A stretch of 64,000 nucleotides of DNA, from assembly GCA_022539475.1 (NCBI GenBank), contig VCMS01000078.1, positions 1-64,000 of the forward strand, in the 5' to 3' direction. Below are positions 34,452-45,394 of the stretch, piece by piece. A program made the translations under genes and the position numbers. The DNA comes from Gracilaria domingensis. Lineage: Eukaryota; Rhodophyta; Florideophyceae; Gracilariales; Gracilariaceae. Under the pieces are notes generated by a model. It had not been told where the DNA came from, made no database searches, and saw only the letters and a list, made by a program, of their open reading frames with translations. Numbering within the stretch: the first letter of the stretch is position 1; each line of letters opens with the position of its first letter.

Positions 34452-35273
34452 AAAGGATCAAAGAATTCTATTACAAAGGCGTGGTCGTACGGAAGAGGTC
34501 AAAAGTGTTCTATTTTAGCCTTTCATATCTTATTCATTACACTGCCGGTCTGCAAAGTTGGTAGAACATGGGTACGCATACAGTAACCCGGGGTAAAATA
34601 AACTTTACAGTACCCAGAGGTGTTTTAAAGCTTAGGGTGCACGGCGGCACTTTAAGCCTTATTTTACCCCTCCGAAAAGTAAAATTTACGTTTATTTTCT
34701 GAAGGCAACAATAACCATAGGGCCTCCAAAAATTTGCAATGCATGCAAAGGTTCTTCGAGAAAGGCATCAAGTGGCTTTGGAAGGCGCTTTGGACGAAAA
34801 CCCTTTGGGCCACTCAGCAGGCGGATCGCAACTGCGTCACTGCAGCATGGTGCTTGCAAAACAAACTCCAATGCTGCCTGTCAGGAGATGAGCAAAAAAC
34901 GTGAAACTAAATCATCCCCATTGTCGTGCTGGCTGCCTCCGGCAGCGACAGATTGCATATGAGCGGTCTACTATTTGTAGTTCAGAGCACTCTCTCACAC
35001 TTGCAGGTGAGCGGGTAATGGGGTACAGTTGGTAATGAACCCACTAAGTACCACCTATGCAGTGGTAGAATGCTGATCTACTGTGACAAGCTATGCGCAA
35101 GCAATATCATACTAGCGACTGCAACTGTAGCACCGCCTTATTGTTTAAAATAGCTCACTGGCTGACGCACTAGAGCCTACTTTAAAAGCACAGACACATT
35201 CAAGTAGAGTAGACGACCGGGAAGCGTCTGGTAGAAGCCTACTGTGTTTCCCATCTCCATTCTGCTCCACACC
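34452..35273. other. no recognisable gene; upstream flank of copia element
   Basis: The expected 5' LTR of the copia element would lie here, but nothing here matches the sequence downstream of its pol. No ORF of note. Confidence 0.35.
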
Positions 35274-35359
35274 TGTGGACGCCATTTTTGGGCGGAATGA
35301 CGCGGGTGGTGACAAACCCGAGGAGAGCAACAAAGATTGTTCGAGAGTACCAGCCTAAA
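35274..35359 (+). repeat. retroelement leader box (copy 1)
   Basis: It starts GTGGACGCCATTTTTGGG, contains GGTGGTGACAAACCC and ends CGAGAGTACCAGCCTAAA. A similar sequence lies inverted at 59963-60047. Its position just upstream of Gag suggests the primer-binding-site and leader region of a retrotransposon. Confidence 0.6.
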
Positions 35360-35554
35360 CGGCGAAAGACGATAGTGTAGCTCAGCGATAGGGACAGCCC
35401 AGAACAACAGAAACAGAGCAACACACCCGGTAACCAACGTGTCTCGAAAGCCCACAGCCAGGTGGAGCGACAACAGGAAGGTACCACGGTAATGCAAGGC
35501 ACGGCCTGAGTTCGTGAAGGGAACGAGGGCGTTCGAATAATAAAGAAGGTCGCA

Positions 35555-36505
35555 ATGTGCGAACGAGCCCAACAAAGGGCGCCACACTGTATATATTTCA
35601 ATAATGCAAGGGATGATATGTCATTCGAGGACATGGCAAAGCTCATGACAATTGAGTACAACAGCAACGCTAGGCAGTTGCAGGTGTACAGCATGTTGAA
35701 CACGTTACGTATTGAAAAGTTGATGTCAGAAAACGAGATCAGCACCTTCTCTGATGGACTCACCAAAGTAGTGAGCGTGATTGAAGAGCTTGCGCCCCAA
35801 TGCCCTCCACATTTTCGCTCCGAATCTCACCGGATAGGGTACTTGCGAAAGGCCGTACTTGGAATCGCTTGGGCAAAACTCCCTATTGCCAACATTGTGA
35901 CGTCGAAATACACTTTCAATGGTTTCATAACTGCTCTACGAGAGAGCTTGCAGCTTGAGGAAGAGATTCAAGACACAATTCAGAAGTCTGAGACAATCCA
36001 GTTTACGGAAGATATTTTATATCAGAGGTACGGCCGTGATCCTAAACACGTTCGTAAGCACCCATTTCGTGATGAGCATAGGACTCCTAATCGCAATCCA
36101 GCAAGGAGCAGTCGAACTTTCGAAGAAAGTAGGCGGCTAAACGAGTGTCACAGATGCCATGCAAAATGGAAACCTGGACACAGATGTCAGCCTGGTGCAA
36201 TTCGAGATCAAGTTCGCGAGCGAATTAGACATGGCGAATCTCCAATTCACATTGTGTCCGATCTTGTTCTAACCATGGAAGGAGAAAACGCATCGCACGA
36301 TGAACATCACAGTACTGATGATGCAGACGCAAATAGCAATGCAGAAGAGGTTCTTCTATTCGACGAGCTCACCACAACACCTGGCATCACAGACCAAGCT
36401 GAGGTGGAGAACGCCGACCGGGAATGGTTCACAAACTACCTTTCTGCCACCATGAGCACCAACTACCACATCCCTGACTCTTCTTCGGTGCAGCATTTTC
36501 TCTAG
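35555..36505 (+). CDS. copia-type Gag (C-terminal part)
   Basis: A 316-codon frame starts at ATG 35555. It carries the later part of a copia Gag polyprotein: the helical segment SFEDMAKLMTIEYNSNARQ, DGLTKVVSVIEEL and LRKAVLGIAWAK, then a basic region and a Cys/His knuckle-like motif, ECHRCHAKWKPGHRC. The usual N-terminal capsid part seems to be missing, so the copy may be 5'-truncated or start upstream in another frame. It stops at TAG 36503. The pol frame, offset by -1, is open from 36478, giving a 28-base overlap in which a -1 frameshift could occur. Confidence 0.65.
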   Translation: MCERAQQRAPHCIYFNNARDDMSFEDMAKLMTIEYNSNARQLQVYSMLNTLRIEKLMSENEISTFSDGLTKVVSVIEELAPQCPPHFRSESHRIGYLRKAVLGIAWAKLPIANIVTSKYTFNGFITALRESLQLEEEIQDTIQKSETIQFTEDILYQRYGRDPKHVRKHPFRDEHRTPNRNPARSSRTFEESRRLNECHRCHAKWKPGHRCQPGAIRDQVRERIRHGESPIHIVSDLVLTMEGENASHDEHHSTDDADANSNAEEVLLFDELTTTPGITDQAEVENADREWFTNYLSATMSTNYHIPDSSSVQHFL

Positions 36506-39500
36506 GGCGACGAAGAACAGAGCCTCAACGTCGTCGCCCAGCGAAATGGGTTGCTTCTCACAGAACTACCCTGCCGAGGCGTAAATCGGTAACTCACGTT
36601 GTCGATGTCAACCTTACGAACGTAAGCGTTTCTCACCTCTCACGTGAACGCACTCACTACCGCATAAATGGATTTTGTTTGGATATTGGAGCTCCGAGAT
36701 CTGTCGTTGGGATCAAGGAACTACGACGAATCTTTGCTACCAAGAAGCTTCGGGTGCCCAAGCTTAAGAAGTCTCACTCACGCACTCGATTCAGATTTGC
36801 GGATTCCTGCTTTGAATCACTTGGACAAGTCGCATTAATGTTGGAAACCCCCGCCAAGGTACCTGCCATCGTAGTGATCATGGATGTAGTGCAGGCAGAT
36901 ATTCCAGCATTACTTGGTATGGACGTGTTAGATCGAGAGTCTTTAATTGCGGATACTGTTGCAAATCGACTCACGAAGCGTATGCTCATCACAATGGAAG
37001 ATGGGACTGTTGATTATGCAGATGAATGGTTTGTGCCAATTCACAGGAGCAAAAGTGGTCATGTGTTTGCGGATATTTGTTTCTCTCCCCAGATGTACTT
37101 TACTCGTACTCAGCTACACAAACTACACCGCCAGTTTTTCCATCCAGCGGTTGACCGACTTTTCAAACTCTTGAAAAAAGCAAGACCGGAGCAGGCAACA
37201 CCAGAAACGCTTGCTACCCTCAAAGATTTGACGAAGCGATGCGATCCATGCCAGCGAATCCAGACAGCACCAACGCGGTTTCGTGTATCTTTTGGGGCTG
37301 AGCATGTTCGATTCAATGAGAGGGTCCTCATCGATATAATGTATATTGGGAACAAACCAGTACTACATATCGTAGATGAGTCTACACACTTCTCAGCTGC
37401 TGCTTTTCTTCCCAGGGTGACAACTGCAGCTATATGGAACAGAATGTTGCTCTGCTGGGCATACATATACACTGGTTTGCCGAACCGTATGCTGGTAGAC
37501 CAAGGCAGTGCGTTTGGCCAGATGTTTATTGATATTGCTGCGACTTCTGACATTGGAGTCGACCGGACCGGAGTAGAAGCACACTCTAGCCTCGGTATCG
37601 GAGAGCGGTACCATCAACCTCTAAGGCAGACATACAGGAAGATAATGGTTGAGAACCCGGGTACAGAACGAACAGTGGCCCTTGCTGCAGCCGTTAAGGC
37701 TATGAATGACACTTTAGGGCCTGAAGGTTTGGTACCGTCGGCCCTTGTATTCGGAGAGTATCCTCCTGTGTTTACAAGATCAGAGGTTCCAAACTTGCGC
37801 GCGACTCTGGCCAGCCGGGCAAGGGTTGCCAACACTGCTAGAAGCGAGATGCATAAATGCATGTCTCAGCTTCGAGTGAACCGTGCTTTAAAGCACAACG
37901 TCCCCACCGCTGCTGACCGTTCTTATGAAATCGGGGACCGAGTTCTCGTATGGAGGGAGAAAATTGTAAACAACCGGATCGGGGAGTGGCTTGGACCCTT
38001 TACTGTCGAAAGTTTGGATGCTATGAAGAAGCTCGTTTACGTTCGCGATGTGAGCATTGGTCCAGCAAAACTCTTTGGCTGGGCACAGGTCAAACGGTAT
38101 CATGAACCAGAATCTCTGGCAAATTCCTTCTTTTATGACCTAAGAGAAGGTCTAAACTACTTCGGCAACCCTCAGGAGAATCACGTATACCTGACAGAAA
38201 TAATTGATAAGAACGACCCCAGGGCTAGTTCAAAAGCGATGGCCGAGGCGAAGAAGAAAGAAATTAAAGAGCTCTTGGACCGAGGTACATTCAAAATAAT
38301 TCTACGTGAAGAACTTCCACCCGATGGCAACATCCTTCCTGGAAGATTTATGTTGGCAATTAAGTCTACCGAAGACGGTCAACTGAAGTACAAAGCTCGA
38401 TACGTTATTGGTGGCCATCGAGATCGACTCAAGCACATGATGGTACATTCGAGCACCACCGTTCAACCATCTTCAATACGGTTATTACTGGCTCTTGCTA
38501 TGTTGTACGGATTCGACATATGGACTTCTGACGTCCGTAACGCTTACTTGCAATCTGCCGAACCACTTGGACGAGAACTATTTATTTCGAAGCCAGCCCC
38601 TGAGTTTGAATTGGATCCATCACAGTGCTTTAAATTGCTAAAGCCCCTTTATGGACTGTGTGAGTCCGGCGATCTCTGGCACAAGACTTTAGATGAACAT
38701 CATGTCAAGGATCTTGGTATGAAACCCCTGCGGTCCGACCCTGCTTTGTACTCTTTGATGCAGGATAATCTTCTCAGTGGTTTGTCAGGAGGATACGTCG
38801 ATGACCTACTTCGAGCTGGTGATACACATTTCAGAAATTTATCACGAAAAACGACGCAGCGATTCGACATGGCTGAAGATCAGCAACTACCTTGCCATTT
38901 CACTGGTTTCTCTTTGAAGCGTGACGAGAACGGTATCGTTTTGCAGGATCAGAATGATTACCTCCGAAAGTTAGAGGAACTGCACGTTGATGCATCTTAC
39001 TCATACTTTAGGTCTATGCGAATGAAACTGGCTTGGTTATCGAACACTAGACCTGACTGTCTTTTCGAAATATGCCAACTTGCACAGGTGACAGAAGATA
39101 TATTCGTTAAGTCTAAGGAAACAGTCATCAGACAGCTGAACAGGGCAGTGCGATACGCGAAATCCGAACATGTGTCCCTGCGTTTTCCTGTTCTTAACCT
39201 GGAGACGCTACGAGTAATTGGGTTTTCTGACTCGTCTTTTGCAAATAATGTTGATCACTCTTCGCAGTTAGGACACATATGCTTCCTTGGTGACGCAACT
39301 GGAACGGTTATACCGATACATTTCAAGTCTTACAAGTCGAGAAGAATCACCAGATCAGCGATGGCTGGAGAGGTGATTGCTTTCAGCGATTTGTTCGACT
39401 ACTGTACAGCTTTTGCAAAGGAACTTGGACTTCTTCTGCGCCGGGATATTCCAGTTCAGCTCCTAACCGACAGCAAATCTCTCTTTGATGTAATTTCAAA

Positions 39501-39714
39501 GGGATCTAGGACATCTGAGAAGCGAATGATGTTGGACATCGCCGCAGCGCGGGAGGGATTCAAGAATAACGTAATATCCGATATAGGATTTGTACGAAGT
39601 TCTCGTAACGTTGCAGACGGGCTCACAAAGTCTATGCAACAGGCAGTGCTTCGTAACATACTGCTTACAGGTCGTCTAGATATCATCGCAGAACAATGGA
39701 TAATTCGTGGATGA
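36478..39714 (+). CDS. copia-type Pol: protease, integrase, reverse transcriptase, RNase H
   Basis: One open frame of over 1,000 codons with no lesion. In order it has: protease with LDIGAPRSVVG (36676 onward); an integrase zinc domain H-x4-H...C-x2-C (about 37120-37255); the DD35E core with Asp in LIDIMYI (37333), Asp in VDQGSAFG and Glu in GERYHQP; reverse transcriptase with SDVRNAYL and the YVDDLL active site (38794-38811); and RNase H with IGFSDSSFA and LTDSKSLFDV. Integrase before reverse transcriptase defines Ty1/copia (Pseudoviridae-type) elements. It would copy its own RNA and integrate the cDNA. No ATG lies at the start of the frame, which fits expression by frameshift from Gag. The lack of stops implies recent activity, but the flanking LTRs were not found. 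Confidence 0.88.
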   Translation, partial: LFFGAAFSLGRRRTEPQRRRPAKWVASHRTTLPRRKSVTHVVDVNLTNVSVSHLSRERTHYRINGFCLDIGAPRSVVGIKELRRIFATKKLRVPKLKKSHSRTRFRFADSCFESLGQVALMLETPAKVPAIVVIMDVVQADIPALLGMDVLDRESLIADTVANRLTKRMLITMEDGTVDYADEWFVPIHRSKSGHVFADICFSPQMYFTRTQLHKLHRQFFHPAVDRLFKLLKKARPEQATPETLATLKDLTKRCDPCQRIQTAPTRFRVSFGAEHVRFNERVLIDIMYIGNKPVLHIVDESTHFSAAAFLPRVTTAAIWNRMLLCWAYIYTGLPNRMLVDQGSAFGQMFIDIAATSDIGVDRTGVEAHSSLGIGERYHQPLRQTYRKIMVENPGTERTVALAAAVKAMNDTLGPEGLVPSALVFGEYPPVFTRSEVPNLRATLASRARVANTARSEMHKCMSQLRVNRALKHNVPTAADRSYEIGDRVLVWREKIVNNRIGEWLGPFTVESLDAMKKLVYVRDVSIGPAKLFGWAQVKRYHEPESLANSFFYDLREGLNYFGNPQENHVYLTEIIDKNDPRASSKAMAEAKKKEIKELLDRGTFKIILREELPPDGNILPGRFMLAIKSTEDGQLKYKARYVIGGHRDRLKHMMVHSSTTVQPSSIRLLLALAMLYGFDIWTSDVRNAYLQSAEPLGRELFISKPAPEFELDPSQCFKLLKPLYGLCESGDLWHKTLDEHHVKDLGMKPLRSDPALYSLMQDNLLSGLSGGYVDDLLRAGDTHFRNLSRKTTQRFDMAEDQQLPCHFTGFSLKRDENGIVLQDQNDYLRKLEELHVDASYSYFRSMRMKLAWLSNTRPDCLFEICQLAQVTEDIFVKSKETVIRQLNRAVRYAKSEHVSLRFPVLNLETLRVIGFSDSSFANNVDHSSQLGHICFLGDATGTVIPIHFKSYKSRRITRSAMAGEVIAFSDLFDYCTAFAKELGLLLRRDIPVQLLTDSKSLFDVISKGSRTSEKRMMLDIAAAREGFKNNVISDIGFVRSSRNVADGLTKSMQQAVLRNILLTGRLDIIAEQWIIRG

Positions 39715-39853
39715 GAAGAAGCGGAGTTTTCATGCATTGTTCTATTGTTTGTTTTTATATGGGTTATTATTCATTGTAGCTTGCAGAGATGTCGACGTGC
39801 AAATGGAGGGAGTGTCGGTCTTTCTGAGCATTGAAGCCGAATCTTACGTGAGA

Positions 39854-39942
39854 TTGCAATCTCTTTGTTAAGAAGTTGCGCAGCTGCAATCAGTTGCAAT
39901 CTCTTTGTTAAGAAGTTGCGCAGCTGCAATCAGTTGCAATCT
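39854..39942. repeat. 40-bp tandem duplication
   Basis: Positions 39854-39893 and 39894-39933 are identical, beginning TTGCAATCTCTTTGTTAAG, followed by a partial third copy. It lies 140 bp after the pol stop, just beyond a purine run (AAATGGAGGGA), which could be the polypurine tract. It may therefore fall in the 3' LTR. Confidence 0.9.
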
Positions 39943-41240
39943 AATGCAAGTGTTGTCATTTTGGTGAGCCTTGCGTTAGGTAATCAATTAGTTGCCCTAC
40001 ACGCACCGGTACTGAATACCGGTGCGGTGCGCATCTCCGCAAGTAAAGCTTATCTACCACTGCGTGCTTTGCTCTCTTGTTGGGAGAGAGCAGAGCATAG
40101 CAGTTTTGGGTTTTGAAGTTCTTTCTCCTATCACGAGAAGACGCTTCAACGCGAGCGAAGAGACGCTTGCCCCCCAGTTCCGCTACACGATTAATCGTCA
40201 ACGTTGCACCTCTCACGCCTTTTCACACTCTGATTGTACAAAGTGGAGCTTGAGAGGGACACGCGTTTCGTTCATAACGACACTGACAACGTTTATGGTT
40301 TAATAGTGAAGATACATTCTCGCCCCTAAGGCCCCTAAACAGATGTTATTGTAATGTTAGGCTTGTTACTGACATGAGATACCAGGTGAAACAGGTCAGG
40401 CTCATCGAGCCGGCGATTTTCAAACAGAACTTACGATGCCCACTTCAGAGAAGCCCACTGGCTACGTGGCTCCTCGATCCGAGGGGAAACTCTTTGTCAC
40501 CCGCTGGGTGGCAACATGAGATATTCGTCTCATTTGCCAATGAAAACTTTCATGACAACAAATGTGTTTAGCAACAACTGACAACCTTTCTGGATATCAC
40601 TTTTGTTTTTTCTTTCTGGCGCCTCTTCCAAGGGCCTTCTCTAAGATCCTCCACACAACAAAGCACACTAAACTCACTCCTTCAACTTCAAGTCATCGTT
40701 TCAGAAGACCAGTTAAAGAAGTATGCCTCGTTGCTGGTCTTTTGAGTCACACAGCCTCCACAATTCTTTTCCTATCTCATACAGTTGGAGTCAGGTAGCA
40801 ATCTTATTCATCAAGTGCCTAGTTCTGCCAACTCGTTGCTCGAAGTGAGAAAAGGAATCATCACCTAGGCCGTTCTCAAGATATACGGCATCCTCAATGA
40901 TGACACTGCTGACGAGATTGGCTCCAGCCCGCATGTCCCAGGTCCCCGAGATCCGTAAATGAAAAGCGTCAGCCAGACTATCCTAATGAGTCTGATTGGT
41001 CATAATATGAAGTAGGAATCTTTGTTCCTTAAACCGAGGCCTAAACGTTCCAGTCAGGATCTGGAACACACCTTGCTGATCTAATAGTTTTGAAATATTT
41101 AGAGAATGAAGTGCTGGTAGCAGCAACGTTGAGGTTAAATCTCCTTACTCTGAAGAAGTATTCAATACCCACGTCGTTTTTGACTCAATTGCTTCATATC
41201 TACTTTGAAAGCCCGGGAGCCTGCGGTAATTTCCGTACGC
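39943..41240. other. no recognisable gene
   Basis: Only short ORFs on both strands; none has a recognisable motif. The part nearest the copia element may include its 3' LTR. Confidence 0.35.
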
Positions 41241-43000
41241 AGTTAGATTTTCGGATTACAGAAACGTGATAAACAGCGGTGGTATGCCGGTGTCAGACTG
41301 AACTTTAAGTGTAGGCCTTGCGCTCTAGTGATTGTCAGTCGCGTCACGCTACGCCAAAATTTAGTAAAAAATTTTTCTATTTGCTTCGAACATCGCGCGA
41401 ATGTTCGCGAATATTCGCGAACAATTAAGATGTTCGCGAATATTCGCGAACGCGAATGTTCGGAGACGAACAAACTTCCAAGGCCGAATTTTTGTATATG
41501 CTTTATGACATAAGATGTAATCTCTTGTGTACATATAGGCCTTTTAATAACCTTTCAAAGTAATTAAAAAGTTTGTCGATCCGGTTGCGCAGATAGGTAA
41601 ATTCGCGGGCAAAAGTTGCGAATATTCGCGAATTTAGCGGTTTTTAATGAAATGAGAACTGCGAATACTCTATTCGTAGAGGTTTTCATGGCAAATCAAA
41701 ATAGGGGTACAGAGAAGACCTAAAGTAGATTAGAATAACAGTACTATCTTCTAGACTGAAGGCTTCATTTGGTAAAATATGCTACTTCTTAGTCGATATG
41801 TTCGCGAACATTTGAATGTTCGTTGGAAGAAAATGTGAAGAATGAAGATGCGGTCAAGTTATCGGGAGCTTGCGGGAAACACCGGAAGTTGATATTGAAA
41901 GAGCAAAATCTTGCAGTGGTTTCAGAAAGTACAACAATGTTCGTCCAAAGGATTGGTCTTAATTTTTATTAAAAATGTGAACCTTTGTAAGTTGACAGAT
42001 TGTTCCTGTCACACTCTGGTATTCACCCAAACTTTTTGCTAAAGAAGCCTGAAACTTGACCGTATGTTCAAATTACTGTTTTCTTTCAACGAACATTTTT
42101 TTGTTCGCGAACATTTTGAGATAGAAAAAGCCTTATTAGACAAAGCAATTTGTCTTCATAGACATAAAGCATATAGTTTGAAAGCATGACGAGCACTGTC
42201 CATGCCTGGAACTCAGATACGGTTTTTGACTTCTGCGGAAGAAGTATTCGCCGCTTCAAATTCTTAAAAAACGCTCATGTTCGCGAATATTCGCCATGTT
42301 CGGCACGCAGACATTACGTTTCTTGTAAACTACTTTCTTACTCTTCACTACATCTCAATAGATCTATAGCTGGGCCTTACATAGAACAAAAATTGTAGGT
42401 TATACTGCACGCTTTCTAGTAAAATTTGGGAGCTCTATTTTGTTCGTTCTTAAACTTCTGCATTTTCGAACATTCGCGAATATTCGCATTGTTCGCGAAT
42501 ATTCGCGAACATTTCCAAGATCTTCTTGCCGAATAAAAATCATTTTTGGAAACCTACAATATCTAATGTGACACCTATCACGTGATTGTAACTTTATGTG
42601 ACATTCGTCCAAATAAATCTACAATGTCTTACATGCTGACGTCTGTAATAACTTGTTAGTTTATGTCAACAAACGGCGGTTCCCGCAAGCTCCGGGCATT
42701 TAGCGAAAACTTTTGGACGTATCTTGGCTGTGTGACCATGGTTGCCGAACAACATGTCATCTTACAAGTGTTCAAAATTTTAATTAAAATTGCTGAAAAC
42801 TGTTGAGAGGCTTGTGGCAAGTATTGCCATGTCGCAGAAGTAATTGCAAGAATTACAACTTGCTGCGTTTCCCGCAGGCTCCCGGCCCATTTCGTCTCCG
42901 ATGTCTTGTCCTCATACTTTACAAAATATGCACTATATGAGACACACATATCTCTTCCGACATTATCTGTAGTAAGGAACCGCGAAAACATCAAACTTCT
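41240..43000. repeat. AT-rich segment dense in ATTCGCGAA palindromes
   Basis: Variants of TGTTCGCGAATATTCGCGAA recur at about 41398, 41432, 41615, 41798, 42102, 42280, 42465 and 42492, singly or in pairs. Most are self-complementary around GCGAATATTCGC. TTCCCGCAAGCTCC-like sequences occur at 41868 (inverted), 42678 and 42860. No intact ORF was found. It may be an unclassified DNA transposon with repeated transposase-binding sites. Confidence 0.6.
41865..41914 (+). repeat. 50-bp dispersed repeat (copy 2)
   Basis: Same orientation as the minus-strand reading of 21238-21288, with only a few differences between the two copies. Confidence 0.75.
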
Positions 43001-43019
43001 TGACTCGTGTAGGAAATTT

Positions 43020-43450
43020 CAGTGTCGACATCTGTCGATGAGACTCGTTCTAGTCCCGAACTGGGACTTGACAAGCTGTGTCTGCGGCGTTCGGCGGCGG
43101 GCCTCGGCGTGAGGCTTGTGTCGCGATCGGTCGCGGACAAGCACAGTGGAAGCTCGCGGACGAGCTGCATGTGCAGGACGGACTTACGGCCCGCGCAGGG
43201 CAGCGTCGCGCTCGGTCAAGGACCGTCGTAAAGCTGTAGTTTACTGAATAGTTTAGATACGTAGTTTGATAGATTGGTTGATTACCATTAGACTAAAGGA
43301 CCAGAAGCTATCGCACTAGTCTAAGTACTCATGCGCCGGCGCCAGCGCCGGCGACGGCGGCGGGCGCGACGACGGCGGCATCGCCGTCCGGCGCATCCAG
43401 CTCATCAGCCGCCGTCGTCGAACACGGCGCAGGATGTGTGGAGTCCCCCG
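43020..43450. other. GC-rich patch with CGGCG dyads
   Basis: Sharp switch to CG-rich sequence with self-complementary stretches, such as GCGCCGGCGCCAGCGCCGGCG at 43331-43351, directly after the AT-rich palindrome segment. No gene was recognised. Confidence 0.4.
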
Positions 43451-43944
43451 CATCCTTCGCACTCAACAGGAAGATAACAGGCGAGCTGGCTCTGCTGGTC
43501 TTGATTACTGCAGAAAATGGAGCTGCAGGGTAAGTATGGAAGTGGCGGAGTTCTCATCCAGTTCTTGATCTCGATTAACATTTTACATCCCAGATTCTAT
43601 GGTTTTTTACTGTCCAACTTGCCTACCTCAGACAATCCCTGGCAACATGCCTACCTCTCACGTATGTGGATATTAAGGGTTATGGTGAATAATCTATCAT
43701 TTCTTATCTCTTGATGATCACTTGCATTATTCTATGAGTGGGGAGAGCTGCTTTAGCGAGCCAACGTTGACCAAAAGGAACATTCATCATCGTTGGCGCA
43801 CGATCTCATATATCCTCAGAGTTGTGGTTCTGGTTGCCACCTTCCTGTTGCATCCTGTTTTGAAGATGCATTGCCAGTGGTACACAATCAGCAATGAATC
43901 CACGGGGTGCGAAATATCACTGCTGCGATCTGCAAAGAACCGCT

Positions 43945-43951
43945 ATAAAAA
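43945..43951 (+). promoter_or_regulatory. TATA box of the secreted Cys-rich protein gene
   Basis: TATAAAA lies 102 bp upstream of the ATG. Confidence 0.55.
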
Positions 43952-44046
43952 AATAGTGCCGTCCACCTTGTTCTCCTCCCTTCAACGTCATCACCAGATT
44001 CTCAATTCATGACTTCTCCTGCACGCTCAGATTTGAGTCATCGATC

Positions 44047-44559
44047 ATGAAGTTCAGCCTCCTGAACGCCATCGCGGTGTTCAGCATTCTGATCTGGCTC
44101 TCCGCTGGAGCAAGCGTCGAGCTCGAGGAAGAGACGGAGAGGTATTCGGAAGACTGCGATATTCCCTCTGATGTGGCGTACTGTATGGATGTGATGCGCG
44201 TTGGAATGAGGTTCAATGATGACACTGCTGAGCACTTTGTGCGCCTTGAAACGCAACTGTCGCAGCATGCGTTAGAAGAATGCTCATGGGAGTCGTTTGA
44301 CGGAATGAAAAGTCCTGGGGAATGTATTTCGACGCTGTCCAGGTTTGCCGATGGAAAGGATGTGCTTGACGATGGGTCGAATGAAGTGGTTATTTCCCAG
44401 CGCAGCTCGGAAACCCTCAAGTTCTGCTACAGGGTCTGCAATGCAAAGTGCTTGACGTGTAAATTCAAAAAAAGGCCAGGTGTAAAGGGGTGCGTGAGGA
44501 AGTGCAAGAAGAAGTGTCGCAAGAAGTGTCGCAGGATGTTTAAAGGAAAGAAGAAGTAA
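44047..44559 (+). CDS. secreted cysteine-rich protein with basic C-terminal module
   Basis: A 170-residue ORF, ATG to TAA. The first 22 residues form a clear signal peptide (Lys then ILIWLSAGAS). The mature protein has an acidic, mixed N-terminal half with four cysteines (37, 46, 79, 93). Its C-terminal module has eight cysteines at 127, 131, 135, 138, 149, 153, 157 and 161, spaced mostly three apart within a strongly Lys/Arg-rich sequence. CxxxC pairs on two adjacent helices recall helical-hairpin antimicrobial or inhibitor peptides, and an acidic pro-part with a basic Cys-rich tail fits a precursor. No family was recognised, so a defence or cell-wall role is only a guess. TATA at -102. No introns. 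Confidence 0.7.
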   Translation: MKFSLLNAIAVFSILIWLSAGASVELEEETERYSEDCDIPSDVAYCMDVMRVGMRFNDDTAEHFVRLETQLSQHALEECSWESFDGMKSPGECISTLSRFADGKDVLDDGSNEVVISQRSSETLKFCYRVCNAKCLTCKFKKRPGVKGCVRKCKKKCRKKCRRMFKGKKK

Positions 44560-45394
44560 AGGGCTCCGAGATGTTTTGTTGCAATTGGTTTTTGTGAAAG
44601 ACATGCGCGTTGTTTTCAGCTTGCTCCATCTGCACTGAATAGGAACAGCAGTGGATCTAGAGGTTCAGTGATAAAGCCAATGTTGTTGATAAAGTTACTT
44701 ATTATATCGGATAGATCACAAGACAGTTGTAGCTTGTACAGTTTGTGCAAAGGCAAGGACCGCGTCCATTCTGCCAGGTGAGATCTCCACAAGATCAATC
44801 ATTCTGGGATATGGGTGGGTGGGTATGAAAAGCAAGAACCTGGAAAAGATTGCAGCGCGATTGGAAAGAGAGACCCCGCAAACTATGTCTTGAGACAGAC
44901 GTCTGCGGAACACGATAGACAAGACGTGTGGGTCTGTCGTCGTCGCCACGCGACGGCGGTGCACCAAACAAAAGCACAACTGTCGAGGATCAGAAACCTA
45001 TAAATAAATTATATTCTTCGCCCCTCGAAAAGCTCATAGAACTTCTAGGAACTGCAGAAGTAGATTCATTTGAGCAACAAGAAAAAAGCGGCCTTCGGCC
45101 GCACGCGGCACTTCGCGCCGCGGTCGAATGGTTTGTCTGTCACTGCAGCCATAACTTTGTATTGAAAAACAGCAAAACTGTGCGATACCTAAATTATTTG
45201 CGTTCTGAATACAGCAGTGAGACATACATTGCTTGTGCTGTCTTCGACGTACTAGACTTTCTCATCAATACACAAATGATACCTATGATTCGACGCATCA
45301 TCCAAATATAGCAAAATTTCATTCTTTGTTTGCTAATTGCAATCAGTATACTCGAGTGCGACGGTTAGGTGGGATTTAAAGTAATCGCAAATAC
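44560..45394. other. 3' flank and unassigned ORF
   Basis: A plus-strand frame at 44928-45311 (127 residues, containing SSPLEKLIELLGTAEVDSFE) has protein-like composition. Its start overlaps non-coding-looking sequence and no family was recognised. CTATAAATAAATTAT lies inside it at about 45000. Confidence 0.25.

Noticed and set aside
39808-40330. 3' LTR of the copia element starting TGTCGGTCTTTCTGAG
   Set aside because: A purine run precedes it, but no matching 5' copy was found upstream of Gag, so it is not annotated as an LTR.
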